From Carallia brachiata (lineage: Eukaryota; Streptophyta; Magnoliopsida; Malpighiales; Rhizophoraceae), in assembly GCA_021464245.1 (NCBI GenBank), contig JADCRB010000040.1, forward strand, positions 4,742,273 through 4,806,272: a stretch of DNA of 64,000 nt, written 5' to 3'. The translations under genes and the position numbers were made by a program. Within the stretch, counting starts at the first letter, position 1, and each line of letters begins with the position of its first letter. Below are positions 40,801-53,995 of this stretch, piece by piece. A model generated the notes under the pieces. It did no database searches, was not told where the DNA came from, and saw nothing but the letters and a program-made list of their open reading frames with translations.

Positions 40801-41290
40801 AAAATTAGTTGATTTAAATAAATAAATTACTTTTACAACATAAAAAATGGACCCATGTTATTGGTTAGAAACTTAAAATGACTAATTCTTTGATTTCTCT
40901 CTTTTTTTAAAAAAAAAAAAAAAAATTCTTAGGGTAGATGGCAGGATCCTAGGCCATATTCATTTTAAAGATAAAGACTTGGTTTACTTGAACTTTGGGA
41001 TCGTTGAAAATGGTGAGCAAAGAACTCAATTAAATAGCTCCGTATCAACTCTAGCTATACCCGATACGATACGTCCTCTTTCAAAAACCGAGAAATTAAT
41101 TAGTCAGTGCACTGGCCATCGGCCATTGTGGTTGTAAGGTAGGATTACAATTTGTAAAAATTTGTGTCTCTGTCTACTAAGATAATATGCACCTTTACAG
41201 TGTTTTCAAACTTATTCTCTCTTTTTTTTTTTTTAATCAATATCTAACAAAACTAACTACTAATCATTCCGATAATTACAAAAAGAAAAG
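37824..41290. other. TT8 upstream region and intergenic DNA
   Basis: The TT8 promoter must lie in the first 1-2 kb. The region is AT-rich with many homopolymer runs. A higher-GC block at about 38500-38760 is open on both strands (94 codons plus, 107 codons minus) but I recognise no family. No other supported feature. Confidence 0.45.
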
Positions 41291-44200
41291 CCAGTTTACC
41301 AATAAAAGGCTTCACCACTGAATGTAAAATATGAAAATCGGAAAAGTTAGGGTCCGCAGCTCCCAGACCAAGCCCATATAAAATACATATAAGTCAAGAC
41401 CATGTGAGCAAGACTGCTTATAAAATTGGAAAAAAATTTCCGTACATATAAGGGCTTCTGTTTGACTACCATACCCACTCATCGACTTAACGTTGCCTGC
41501 CAATTTCCATAACAGCACTGTCCTGGATTCATTTCAACTAACTGGAGATGTTTTCATGGTTGTCGGGACGAGACCAGTAGTACTAATTATTTAACCCCGA
41601 TGTTGTTTGAAGGTTGGAACCAATGCCGGAGTATTAATTAGTACATCAATTTCAGATTTTTTTTTTTTTTTTGGCACCAAAAAGACTGTCAAATTCTTTT
41701 GTTTAGCGAATACCTATGAGCATCAAATATTACATCGGTCTGATCGAGCTCGAGCTTCTGAGAAGTGGGCTTCAAAAGTCCTACTGTTACTGATTAAGCT
41801 AAAGAGCTGGCCGGGCCTTGGTTTCTTGCTTCCCTTGACTTGAAGATTATGAGTTTGAAGCATAGCCACAAATTCCAAAGTAATTGCAGCACAAATTCTT
41901 CCGTCTACAAAATCTAGCAACAATTCAATTCGCCACCAGCTGAGATGTAGTTTGGTGGTTATTCGACATGTTTCTTTTATTTATGACTAGAGTTCGAGTT
42001 CTAGTTATTTTGCGCGGAGGCAATGCCGTTCTAATGTATTTCATGTTGCACTGTACTTGTATAACTGATTTCAGATTCAGTAATCGTTGTAGTCGGCTTA
42101 GAAGAGACCTGTTCGCCCATATCAGTGCTCAAGTTGGGGTCCCTCCCTGTGAGTTGGATTAAAAGAAACATTCACGCCGGAATTACTCTGCTTTCAACTT
42201 AAAAATTCGATTACTGACATATTTGCGTTAAATTCTTATTTTTTGTGTTCAAAAAAAATTTTCAGTTGGCCACTGGCGTGCGTACTTGGATCTAGGTGGT
42301 GTAGATAGAAGCGGAATGAAGCCTCAAGTGATACTGGGCGGCAATTTGGCCCAACAGAGCAACAGTTGTGACGCATTCTCCTAGTCCGACAGATAGACTG
42401 TACTGCGAATTTGTGACAACTTTCTACGGCTTTTCAGCAGATCAAAAGATGCTGAGGTTAGACTTTAATTAGAGTCGTTGAAAATATATGTTTTTAATTA
42501 AAATATTTAGAATTTAAATTTAAATTTTTTCTCTTACTTGTCTCGTCGATGCCACCATGTAAATTTTGGAGGTTATGTTAGTGATCTTTTAAATTTAGAT
42601 GTCAAAAGTTTACTACTGATTGAGATTCAAAGGAAGCATCTACGCAAACATACAAGTAAATGATGGATTTAGCGGAACACAAATTACAAAATAATTCAAT
42701 TTATTTAATTTTCTTTCTCTCTTCAATCACTCACTTTTTGCATTATTAATTATCTTCATTATATTAAACAGTGTTCGGTTGATAAGTTTTTCTTATAAAA
42801 ATATAAATGAATGACTCTTAACATCAATTTACAATTATAATAATTTATATATTAATAGTACACGTTCTTTTTGTTATTAAAAAACAAAAAGCATTTTCCG
42901 AGTAAAAATCCTCCCCAGAAGATTTCTCAATTGAGAGACGCGAGGGAATGACAATCTCATAATGATGATATTTATTGCCAGAGAAAAACCATGTTCAGCT
43001 GTTTGTTTTATTAAAACGGGGATCATTCGTGACATAAGGGGCGTTTGGCTTTTTTTGACTTTGCTTTTATTGAGACAGGCATAAGGCGTGTTTCGTCGAA
43101 ATAAAAAAAAAAAAAGTGTTTGACTTTTTTTTTAGGAGATATATCTGTCTTTTATTTTGAAAAATTAAAAGAATAAGGTGTTTGGTAAAATTTTATAAAA
43201 AGGTTTTATTGTTGACAATAATCTCCATCAACAACTGATAAAAAAATAAGTTAGAGGTTATTTTTTGTATCTATCAGCTACTAGTAGATATTATTTATAT
43301 TAAAATAGCCCTCACCATATATACTTTCCAATTTAGAAGTATTAAAAAATGACCCTTTTCGATAATTTTACTGAATTTACTTGAAAAAATTAGGTTAAGA
43401 ACTTTACTTTTTAAATTGAATTTCAAAGTGACCCGAACTTAAAAAGGACACAAAAAATTTAGGTTGGATCGGATTAGATCTGAGTCACCAATCGAGTTAA
43501 AAAAAGGACCAAATAATAAAAAAAAAATTTGACTTTTTATTTTTAACTTATTTATTTTAAGTACCAATTAATAACTTTTTTGTATAGTATATATATATAT
43601 ATAAAATAAAAAAATTAAATTTAGACATTTAATTTATTATATAAATATGTTTTAAATTTAATTAAAATAATTTATTTTTATAAAAATAATTTTAAAAAAT
43701 AACAGTTTAATTCAAATTTAACTCAAATCTTATATAAACTCAAAATAATTCAATCCAAATCTAAATTAAATATAACGTGGCTAGGAAACAATTCAATAAA
43801 AAAATAATTCGAATAAAAAAGGGCAAATCCGACTTTTTGACGCTTGTAGTCCCATTAATTTGGCGTAGCTACCACCCCGATCAGCCACGTTCTACACTAC
43901 TTTTTGAAGTCCATGTCCAACAACCATCATGGTCCTCGACATGTTTCAATTGAATAGTCTAGCTCACATGTGTTGCGCATGTGTGCAAAAAAAATCCTTA
44001 ATAATTATAAAAAAAAAAGAAGAAAAAAGGCAAAATGCGGAGCTCATCAAAAGCATAAAAAAGGCTATTAAAAAGGACACCGCACCAACTTTATTTTATC
44101 GCATTAAAATAAAAAAATATATAAAATAGTCATTTAATTATTTAAACAATAAATAGTAAATATTAATTTAATTAAATATTATATTTTTATTTTTATAATT

Positions 44201-44569
44201 AGTAACAACTATTAATTAGTAAACCAAACAGGGTGGTCATAAACAAGTTAGACATAGATTAATCATACGCTAACATGACATGTAGGATATCTTTGTTGGA
44301 GTTTCTTTTTTTTTTTTTTTAATTTCGAATTTTTCAGCCAAAAAAAATTTTTTTTTTATAACGATGGTGATGTAAAATGCAATAAACATAATAACATGTT
44401 GTAGAATTTTAGTTTTATTGTAATTTGTAATTATGTCGGTTACAAATTGCACCATTAGTACTTCTAATCAAGAGTTTTTGGTCGGAAAAACTCAAAATGC
44501 AAAAAAATAATTATTTTTTGTTATTTTCTACAAGTAGATTTCACTTCTATGATTATATTATGAGAGTGT
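41291..44569. other. Intergenic DNA, possible decayed gene pieces, AT-rich repeats
   Basis: About 42070-42430 has balanced composition and short open stretches (for example HWRAYLDLGGVDRSGMKPQV on the plus strand near 42270-42330) but no start, splice structure or family I can name. From 42480 to 44570 the DNA is very AT-rich; the piece ending in aaaccaaacaggg near 44232 resembles the end of the GTGTTTGG MITE group. Confidence 0.4.
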
Positions 44570-45247
44570 TTGGTTTATTTATTGTTAATTATAGTTATAG
44601 TTGTCGATTGCTGATTATTGTTATTAATTACTGATTACCGATTAATGTTAATGTTACTAACAAATAAAAGTGTTTAGTTATATCGTCACTATATGTTACT
44701 TTTTAAATATTAAAATGATTTTTTTAGACATTATATATATATATATATATAATATTATAATTAAATAATATATTTATTTCTAATTAATTAAAATTCGTTT
44801 TATAAAAATGTATCTTATGTATTTCTATATAAAAATTTATTAAATTTATGCCTTGAAAATCAACTATTGTTATTATTTATTTTTATTCATGAAAGCTATT
44901 TACTGTGTTCATATTTTTATCTGCATATGCTTTTTTCGTCAAATTTTGACCAAAAGTGCAACTTAAAAACTAAAGTTGGTGTTTAACCCAAAAGAAAAAA
45001 GAAAAAAAAAAACTAACGTTGAAGAGATATTACAGTTGTAAAAGGACCTTGAAAAAGACAAATTATGTTGTGTAGTATTTTTGGAGAGAAAAAGACAAAC
45101 TCTTTAAAAATTGAGGGTAGTATTGTAATTATAAAAAATAAACAACAACAAATCTTTAAAAGTACTTTAAAATTATTTTTTGTTTCAGCTATTTTTAAAG
45201 TTTTTTATCAATAATCAGCTGCTGATTAAAAAATTAATCAAACACCT
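44570..45247. mobile_element. Possible MITE with GTGTTTGGTTTATTT ends
   Basis: The left end gtgtttggtttattt (from ~44575) and the reverse complement of the right end (gtgtttgattaattt, to ~45244) match at 13 of 15 positions. The interior is AT-rich, non-coding, with a TA microsatellite near 44728-44750. No clear target duplication. Immediately downstream, ggccccgtttggtat at 45251 looks like the start of another element. Confidence 0.4.
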
Positions 45248-45469
45248 AAGGCCCCGTTTGGTATAAATTAAATTTTATGTTTTCTATTTAATTTTCACAT
45301 AAAAAATAGAAAAAAATAGAAAATATATTTGTTATTATTTTTATTTTTTATTTTTCTATTTAAAAGTTAAAAGTGTTTTTCAAAGAAAAAAAAAACAAAT
45401 TGAAAAAACAAAAAAAGATACTTTTCTATTTTGTTTTGCATTTTCTTTTCTATATTTTTTTTAACAACC

Positions 45470-46515
45470 TTTTCTCTCTTTATCTATCATCTTTACCGTA
45501 TCTCTCTTAATTTATCTTCTCTTTATTCCTTTCTATTTTTCCTCTCTCTAATCTTTCTCTTTATACTCATTCTCTCTTTACCCTCTCTCTCCATTTTCTA
45601 TCTTTATCATTCTCTCTCTATCCTCTCTCTTTCCTTTCTCTCTTTGTTATTCTCTCTACTCATTCTCTCTCTACCCACTCTCTCTCTCCCTTTTCTCCCT
45701 CAACTATTCTCTCTACTCATTCTCTCTTTACCTCTCTCTCTCCCCTTTTTCTCTCTCTCCCCTTTTTCTCTCTCTACCATTCTCTCTCTACTCACTCTCT
45801 CTCTTTTTTCTCGCTCTATCATTCTCTCTCTACTCACTCTTTTTTTTTCTCGCTCTACCATTCTCTCTCTACCCTCTCTCTCTCGCTTTTCTCTCTACCA
45901 TTCTCTATCTACCCACACTCTCTCTCCTTTTTCTCGCTCTACCATTTTCTCTCTGCTCTCTCTCTCCTTTTTCTCTGTCTACTATTTTCTCTACACATTC
46001 TCTCTCTACCCAGACTCTCTCTCATTTTTCTTACTTTACCATTTTTTCTGTACTATTTTCTCTACACATTCTCTCTCTACCCAGACTCTCTCTCATTTTT
46101 CTTACTTTACCATTTTTTCTGTACTATTTTCTCTACTCATTCTCTCTCTACCTAGAATCTCTCTCATTTTTCTTACTTTACTAGTCTCTCTACTCATTCT
46201 CTCTCTACCCTCTTTCTATCATTCTCTTTACTTATTCTTTCTCTACCCTCTCTCTCTCTCTTTTCCCTCTCTGCCATTGTCTTTACTCATTCTCTCTCTA
46301 CCCTCTCTCTCTCTCACACATTTTTCTCTCTCTACCATTCTGTTTACTCATTCTTTCTCTACCATTTCTCTCTCTTTTCTCTCTATCATTCTCTCGACTC
46401 ATTCTCTTTCTACCATCTTTCTCTCTCATTTTTCTCTCTCTACGCTCTCTCTCTCTCTCTCCCATTTTCTCTCTCTATCCATACTCTTTTTACCATTTCT
46501 CTCACTATCCTTTTT
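45470..46515. repeat. CT-rich degenerate minisatellite, ~1 kb
   Basis: Nearly pure pyrimidine on the plus strand, built from variants of ctctctctaccattctctctctactcat. A near-identical longer block repeats at about 45983-46058 and 46059-46134 (tctacacattctctctctac, cccagactctctctca, tactttaccattttttctgt). The 362-codon open frame through it (Ser/Leu/Phe only) is a product of the repeat, not a gene. Confidence 0.9.
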
Positions 46516-47180
46516 CTGATGTTTGCCAGCGTTTTTTTGTGCAAATCGGTGGGCTTGTGTAGCTCCTTGTACTCCTCTTTGAGCTTGGGAGGCCTTATTG
46601 CCTCTTTGGTACTCCTCCGTGAGTTATTGCTGTGGGGTTAGGGCTTTGTTTCTAGTTTTGTTGTGTTGCTGGATTGCTTTGCTGCCTTTCCATTCGGCTT
46701 CTCCGGCGGGTCCCCTACTTCCTTAGCTCTGATCTGAGTGAAGGGGTGGGAGACTTTCTTCCTTTGTTATTGCTGGCCCCTGTACAGTGTTCGTGTGGCT
46801 ACTCTAGTCGGTCTTCGCAGCTGGGTTCCTGGAGATTGAGGTCGTGGTGCCACCTGTTGCCCCCCTGTTTGTTGTCGTTCTTTCCAACGTGTTGGGCTCT
46901 TGTTTCGTCGTGCTGTGGTAGAGGGGAGTATACCTACTGCTTGTGGCCATTTTGGCTTCAATCTGCAGCCGCATTGGAGCTATCATCTCATCGGTGGTGG
47001 TCCGGTGGTGGTGGTGGTGGTGCTTAGTAATGTAGGTTTTGTTTGGACCTGTTGCAGTGAATCACTCTTTTAACTCTTATGTGCTAAGTAAATGTCAGGC
47101 TGTTTAGTATAATAATAAACTGGAAGTTGGACTAGTTTTACCATGCCTTATATCTCTCCTTTAAGCTAATAAAATGTTTT
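46516..47180. other. GC-rich island of unknown origin
   Basis: About 500 bp (46520-47040) much richer in G+C than everything around it, starting right where the CT-rich repeat ends and finishing in an AT-rich tail with several taataa words. Both strands have short ORFs (117 codons plus, 64 minus) without recognisable domains; a GGTGGT run lies at 46993-47022. It could be the edge of a truncated retroelement or an uncharacterised transcript. Confidence 0.35.
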
Positions 47181-50100
47181 CATCAGTTTCATTTTTTTTA
47201 TAAAAAAGAATTCGTTTAAGAAAACGAAGGATTGGAAAGTGGGAGGAATAAAAAAACATCCCACTGTTGAACAATCAAAGACAAAGAAGTGTACGGATAC
47301 TTCCGTGGCACGGACTAACGAAGGATCTTTCTTGGGTATAATTATTAGGGCCGCCGCGCACCACACACGGATCTCACACGGACTCAACTGAAGTCAAAAA
47401 GTTGGTTATTCAAAACTACGATCCTCATTCGCGATCACGTCGTCCGAGTCTCTTTGTTGTAGGCACAAATGCAACAAGTACCTAACCAAAATGGCCAACA
47501 GAAACATTACGCGTGGCCCATCAAATGAAAACTTGGCAAACATCCGAAATTAAAAACATTTGAAAAAAGGAATAAATTGGAAAAGCACGAGAGATAGAGA
47601 TAGATGAAGTGTGGATGCCGTGCAAGAAATTGAGTGATTGTAAGTCTCATGTAAAGTTTATATACTTAATAAAAAAAAAAAACAAGTGATGTACATGTAA
47701 ATAAATAAAATGTGTAAATAATTAAAATAAAATATGTATATAGTAATAAAAAATGACCGAATGGTTTTTATGGTGGAGACGTACGATATTGATGATGTTT
47801 ACGATATCAATTTTGCTTTAGGGGCTTCGAACATCTATCCACTATAGGATGTTTTATGGAAAATTTTATCGACTTTATTTGTCAAATAAACACATGAATA
47901 CTATGGGCGTAATTTTTTCAGAAAAATAAAATCATAATTTTGTGAATTTTGTTTAGATGGTAACTTTTTCACCAAAAAATTACTAATATATGTTCACTTT
48001 TTGCGAAACTACATCTTTTATGTACGAAATCATACTCAGGTTGGTTTGAGGTTTGGGAGTGAATTAATCCCCTCAACTAAAAAGATTGTTTTTTTTCACA
48101 AAAGAAAAAAAAAACTAAGGATTTTTGCTTATTTTATTTGGTGGGAGATTTTTAATATTTACTTGCTTTTTTATTAGTGTAACTCACTCAAAATCTTGTA
48201 ACATACAAATATATTGGGTGACAAGTATGCTACAAAATAAGAGGAAAAAAAGGAAAAATCCACCCCTTTATCCGGCTGCCATGTATCAAGTGTTCTAGTT
48301 AATGAAATTAGAATCAAATATGTAACTTCCATGCAAGTTCCTGATTAATTACCAGAATATTTCTCATCCAAATTACACATAAGATGAATGGTTGGCCGCC
48401 ATCTATATAAGAGAAAAGATTGGTACCCGGATTCTACGTTCGGATAGTGCCTCCTGATAATAATAAAAAAAAAAATGCAACCATTTGTTGCTTTAACATA
48501 ACCATGTTGAATTTTTTAGGAAAAAAAATTTTTGAAAGAAAAGATTATTTTTTTTTTATTTTAACGTATATCATGTGAGATTTACACTTTAAATTTTATA
48601 GTAACAACTATTTAATTTTACATTTTAATTTCATAATTTTTTAAAAAAATATATTTTTAAAAAAATTTAATACAATTACATTTAAAATATAACTGATTAT
48701 ATTTTACTAGTGAAATCTAGACAAATTTATCCTGACGCCACCTCCGGCGCAGAAACCATGCCCTATAAATCAATGGACTTTTCAATCCTCGGTGCAGCAG
48801 GTTTTTGTCAACGTCAGTTGCACCTTTTATCTTTGTTACCAAATGAATATTGCTGAAGCGCTCGAAATTTAAAAGGCCGGGCCCTAGCAAAGTGTCACTA
48901 CGAATTTTTTGGGTACATAAAATTGCTAAGCCCTTTATCAGCTTATATAATTGGAGTCTCAAAACTTAATAAAAAAGATTAATGTGACTGAGTTTCGAAA
49001 CTTTCCCCATTCAACCAAAGTATTTACTTAATTTATCAAATTAATAAAGCGATAAAGTTATTATCCACGAAAGCACTTTAGTGAAATCGGGCAAATATTA
49101 TTATACGAAAAGAAATTCACTATCTTTTGTGATTACAAAGAAGATTGTAAGGTTAGGAAAAAAGAATAGAGTCATTAATAAAAAAAAATAAAACTAAGAA
49201 ATTTAAATAAAACGTCACAATCAGTAATATTAGAAGTACAAGATAAAAGAAATTTGACCGTCAAAATTGCACGAATATTGAATGCATCTTACAATGGTGC
49301 CCTCGATGTTCATACTAGATAATCATTGCATACCATATATTTACCAAGCCATCGATTGGGTGTACGTTAACACCCAAACATGCACTCATATCATCATATA
49401 TTAAATTACTTCCAATTGAAGTTATTTATCGTTTTCTTCTCTTTTTAACTCCACTCAAGCTAAATGCTGAAAGCCACCATCGACAATGCACGGAATAGCT
49501 AGTTGATAAAGGTAGGTTGGCAATCCGCGTGGACATGAATATGTACGTTCTCGGTACACTGAGAAAAATGGATAAACAAATGAATTGTGCTGATTTTCCT
49601 TATGCGGTGGCTTTGACATTATACACCCATGCCAGGCCAGGTGCGTTAAGGATGAAGGCTCATCTTTGTCAGCATCAAACAACTAAGCAGCAGCCAATCT
49701 CGTACTGGAAAAATATTTTCCATGGAAGGTGCACCGAAGATAACAAATGTCCTGTCGTAGTGTCGACCCTTTGAAAATGGCATAGATAAGCCAAGGTTTG
49801 ATGATATAGTGGAGGACTAAGTGTACTAGTCGAGATTGACCGCTTACCTTGTGTTTGAATAAGAAAGTATGGAAGGGAAAAGTGGGGGAGAGAAGAATGA
49901 AGGAAAAGAAAATTAACGGTTAAGATAATTTTTCATTATTTATTGTGTTTGAAAAAAGGTAATGAGAGAGAGAAAAATAATAAATTTCTTGTTTGAAAAA
50001 TAATGAACAATAACAAAAAAAAATATGTAGCAAAATGTCAATTTCATCCTCTTAATAAAATTGCTATATGTTTACAATATATAAAAGCAGTAAAGTCATT

Positions 50101-50802
50101 TAATAAAGCAGTAAGAATCAACAATTTTCTCTAAATATTTAAAACGAATAGATTTGGTAGGCTAGAGAGGAAATAGGAAATCAAAAATTGAATATCTTTT
50201 CGTAACTTTCTTTTTTCGTAATGATTTACCGTTATAATATCGAATTCCAACTTATATAGTTGCGTCATATTTATTAAAGACTTAACCTAATTGAAATACT
50301 ATGAAACTCAAAGTAAATTTGTGGCAATCCTAAATACACTGGGCTAAAGTGGAGGAATAGACTCTTAAAATGGGCACAATTATGGTACACTGAGTGCGGT
50401 GTACCGAGCCACATCTTGACAAGTATTTAATTATCATTATTATTATTCAAATTTAAAACATAAATTTAAATAAGCATTATCCTAAATATTGATGTGTATA
50501 TTTGTGTGTTTACCTCACTTTTTTCTTCTTAAGTATTCGGAAATGAATTTAATATGATTAACGTGTGAATCGATCTAAGAATATCCTTTCGGTAAAAAAA
50601 AATAATAGATTAATGACAATCTTATTTGTTAGGTACATAGTTATATAATGGACTAAGTTCACTTATAGGATATTTCACCTGACACTGTCATATAACAGAC
50701 AAACGAAAGTGCCTTAACGCGATAAGTTCCACTACGCAAATTACAGGTGGTACCACTTTCGACTCAATTATCACTCATACATGTAATTGCAAATTATAAT
50801 AG
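47181..50802. other. Intergenic DNA without a supported gene
   Basis: AT-rich. The stretch 49852-50180 starts tgtgtttgaataagaaagta and has GA-rich then AT-rich parts like the MITE at 23455-23906, so it may be a decayed relative. The ORF at 49517-49774 (85 codons) is not recognisable. Confidence 0.4.
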
Positions 50803-51028
50803 GAGCTCCATTATGTTTTCAGATAAAAATTTGTTAGAAATACTGTCCGAATGCAACTGTTTGTATTTGATTTGCAATTATCTGAATTGCAAGTGCAACT
50901 AAAACGAAGAAGAAAAAATCACTGTCGTTTTTTTGCATATAAAATCTAGTTAGTTGCATCAAATACAAATAGTTGCATTCATGTAGGATTTCGGGCAGTT
51001 TTTTATAAGGTAATGTAACTTTTTCCTT
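50803..51028 (-). mobile_element. MITE with long terminal inverted repeats, copy 2
   Basis: Reverse-complement relative of 35741-35958, matching along nearly its whole length with scattered substitutions and small gaps. Its own ends also pair (gaatgcaactgtttgtattt at the left; aaatacaaatagttgcattc at the right). It lies about 1 kb upstream of the ALMT gene. Confidence 0.75.
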
Positions 51029-51905
51029 ATAATAATAGTACTCTTATTCATTATCTTTTGCTTCAATTCACTACTGCACTCGACGACAATATTACAATTA
51101 CAATCAGCTAAATCAATCTTTCAGTACTTGTTCACTAACCCAAATTGAAAGTTAAATAGAAGAACCGATGGCGACAGATGGACTTGAAAGAATGGCTCAG
51201 ATCGATCAATGTTGTATAAACCAAGGAAATCCTGCAGTTAGAGCTTACAACAGACATACGTCCTTTGGAAGTTGGTTATGCAATATTTCCTAGTAATTAG
51301 ATTTTAAAAATTCACCTATCAAATTCCAGAAGGGCAGGACATTTCAATTCGCTACCATTAACACGAGCAAAGTGATTGAAAGGCAGGCTACGTTACGTGC
51401 AGTGGAATCGTACTGCTTTAAGCTACATTGACCTTTATTTTTATTATGATAAAAATGAAAAGGTAGAGGTAGTGTCTCGTAATTACGTTAATGAATATTG
51501 CAATTCTGTGTTTAAAGACATGCTAGTGAGCTCTAAATTAAGCACCCGCCACTTAACCTTAGAGAAACTTGAACCCGCAATTTCTCACACAGATTCAAGC
51601 TCCTGTAATCAATCACACCACATAAGTGGTGCATTTGTCTTTATTAGTGTCTACGATATGTACATCTTTCCGGAGGAATTGGCATTATATTGAGGGCCCA
51701 AGTGCTGCGACAAGAACGTTCTCCATATTAGATTACACTTCGTGTTGTGCAAGCGTGTTCCACTTGGGTTGGGTCACTAAGTTCACAAATGAACCTGACG
51801 TTGAGATAAGTGCACCAACAAAAAGTTGTTTTTGCATATGCTTAAAATGCATGTGCTCGCTTTGTCGCCTATGCACAGAAACTACTTACTTTCTAGCTTC
51901 GTACT

Positions 51906-51913
51906 TATAAATA
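51906..51913 (+). promoter_or_regulatory. TATA box of the ALMT gene
   Basis: TATAAATA, 78 bp before the start codon at 51991. A start of transcription about 30 bp downstream would give a leader of about 50 nt, containing caactcaactacacaaca-type A/C-rich sequence. Confidence 0.65.
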
Positions 51914-51990
51914 GTTGATTATTCCCCAACTCAACTACACAACAAGAAGTTAGAAGGAAAGGAGAAAAATAGAAAAAGAAGTGGTGAAGG

Positions 51991-53995
51991 ATGGACTCGA
52001 CTGTAATTACAATTTCAGATGTAGAGGGAAATACACTCAAAGCAAAAAAGAAGTTGAAGTTTTCATTTCTTCCCATTATTGCTTTCCTTGAAACAAAAAA
52101 ATGTAAGCATGATATAAGAACATGGATTCACAGTATCAAGGTGGGAATCGCTCTCGTTTTGGTTTCTCTTCTGTACTTACTTAATCCTCTTTACAAGGAA
52201 GTTGGAGATAATAATGCGATGTGGGCCATAATGACTGTCGTTGTCATGTTCGAATTCTATGCAGGTTTGATGAAATGTGAACTGATTCATATATCAACTT
52301 TCCATGTGTTGTGGTGAGTTTGATCTTATTTGATATTGTGTTTCAGGTGCTACACTTAGCAAGGGATTAAATCGCGGAATCGGAACTATATTGGGAGGCG
52401 GATTGGGATACTCAGCTGCAAGCTTTGGTCAGCATGTTGGTGGGGTTGGGAAACCTATTCTTCTTGGTCTATCCGTGTTCATATTTGGTAAGAAACTTAT
52501 TGTCCCATTATCAGTCGTCGTGTACACTCCTTCAGATATGTCCATAAGATTTTCAAGTTGATAATAGTTAATGAATGGAAGACTGTAAGATATAATCTGA
52601 ACACAAAAATTATGCTGTTGGGGTATTTCAGGTGGAGCAGCAACATACATTAGACTGATTCCAAGCATAAAAAGAACGTATGATTATGGAGCAATGATAT
52701 CCATCCTCACCTTCACTCTGGTTGCGGTATCTGGTTCTCCTACTGATCAAAGTGTGATAGAAATAGCCCGCGAGCGTCTGGTGATGATTGCTGTGGGTTT
52801 TGTTATCTGCATTTTCACAAGCTTATTTTTATTTCCTGTGTGGGCTAGCAATGAGCTTCATGATTCTATTGTCTCAAAATTTGAAGACCTTGCCACCTCT
52901 ATTGAAGGTAAGTCGTAACTTCAAAACAATTGGGAGTCTATTCAAATTATTGGACTTTGATCTGTTATCCTGATTACAATCTTCACTCCTTTCTATCGAT
53001 CTGAGTAGACTCTGTATGTTTTTAGAGTCTGCCCTTCTTTTTTTGTCTCTTTCTTTTCGTTCTCTATCTCAGTGATAGTAGAAGGGAGTATCAAAATACC
53101 CTCTTTTGTAGGATGCTTGCAGGAATATTTCAAAATGGAATGTGAAAAGGAAAAGCCGAATGTTCAGACAATTGCCAGTTTCAGGATCTGCCAATCCATC
53201 CTGTACTCCAAGTCAAAAGATGAATCCTTGGTATTATACTTCATTCGCTAAATTCCTTTTTACAATAGTTATAGTTTGTATCTAGCTATCTATTAAATCT
53301 GTTTGAAACCAGTATACCTCGGCAAACAGAAAATTATAACAGTTTAAATATTGAATTTTCTGTTCTTGTTTGGGTTAGTTGAATAATGTTGGAATTGAAT
53401 CTTTGAAAGTTACAAATTCCAGATGAATTTTGCAAGATGGGAACCGTGGCACGGTAAATTTGGGCTGTCGTACCCTTGGAAGAACTACAATAAAATTGGA
53501 GATGGACTTAGAGAAATAGCCATAAATGTCTTATCTCTTAAAAGTTCCCTTCAGTCTCCTGGACAGGTATAAAATGCTAATCTACTTATTTATTTAAATT
53601 TTCTCTTTGAACATCTTAGATTTATTTACAACTATACAATCCAAAATCTGTTGGGTTGCTTGCAGTCCCTGAAACAGTCGATCAAAGAACCATGTGAGGC
53701 AGCTGGCTCTTATCTAGCGCAGACTCTCAGAGAACTTGGAGATAGCATAAAAAATATGGAAAGATGCCAGGCAGAGGAATTAATATTGCCAAAACTGAAA
53801 AGATGGAGACAAGAGCTAAATCAGATTTCCTCTCCATCGACACTGGCGGAAATAGGGAATGCTGATGGATTTGCGATGGCAAGCTTTGTGTTTGCATTAA
53901 TGGAGATCGTTGAGAAGTTGGAAGAATCGGCGAAGGAGGTGGAAGAGCTTGGAGGACTTGCTGGTTTCCATAAATCTAAGACCTCCAAAGAATAG
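51991..53995 (+). CDS. ALMT-type (aluminium-activated malate transporter family) anion channel
   Basis: Membrane anion channel; family members carry malate and other anions across the plasma membrane or tonoplast. Six exons: 51991-52264, 52347-52487, 52632-52907, 53112-53230, 53423-53566, 53666-53995; all phases agree, 427 residues. The N-terminal half has about six membrane segments, including [50 protein letters not shown], and [22 protein letters not shown]. The cytosolic half carries the family WEP motif ([18 protein letters not shown]) and helical segments to the end. It is shorter at the C-terminus than the ~450-550 residues I recall as usual. Nothing in the sequence shows aluminium activation; the family name does not imply it. 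Which clade is not resolved. Confidence 0.92.

Noticed and set aside
42060..42430. Possible aspartic-protease-like fragment (AYLDLGG... VILGG)
   Set aside because: Only loose resemblance; order and catalytic motifs do not fit, so no gene is called.
45431..46519. A 362-codon plus-strand ORF, the longest in the window
   Set aside because: It is made only of Ser, Leu, Phe, Tyr and similar residues encoded by a CT-rich minisatellite; no start context, domain or homology.
51376..51693. 105-codon ORF upstream of the ALMT gene
   Set aside because: No recognisable motif, and it sits in the ALMT promoter region.
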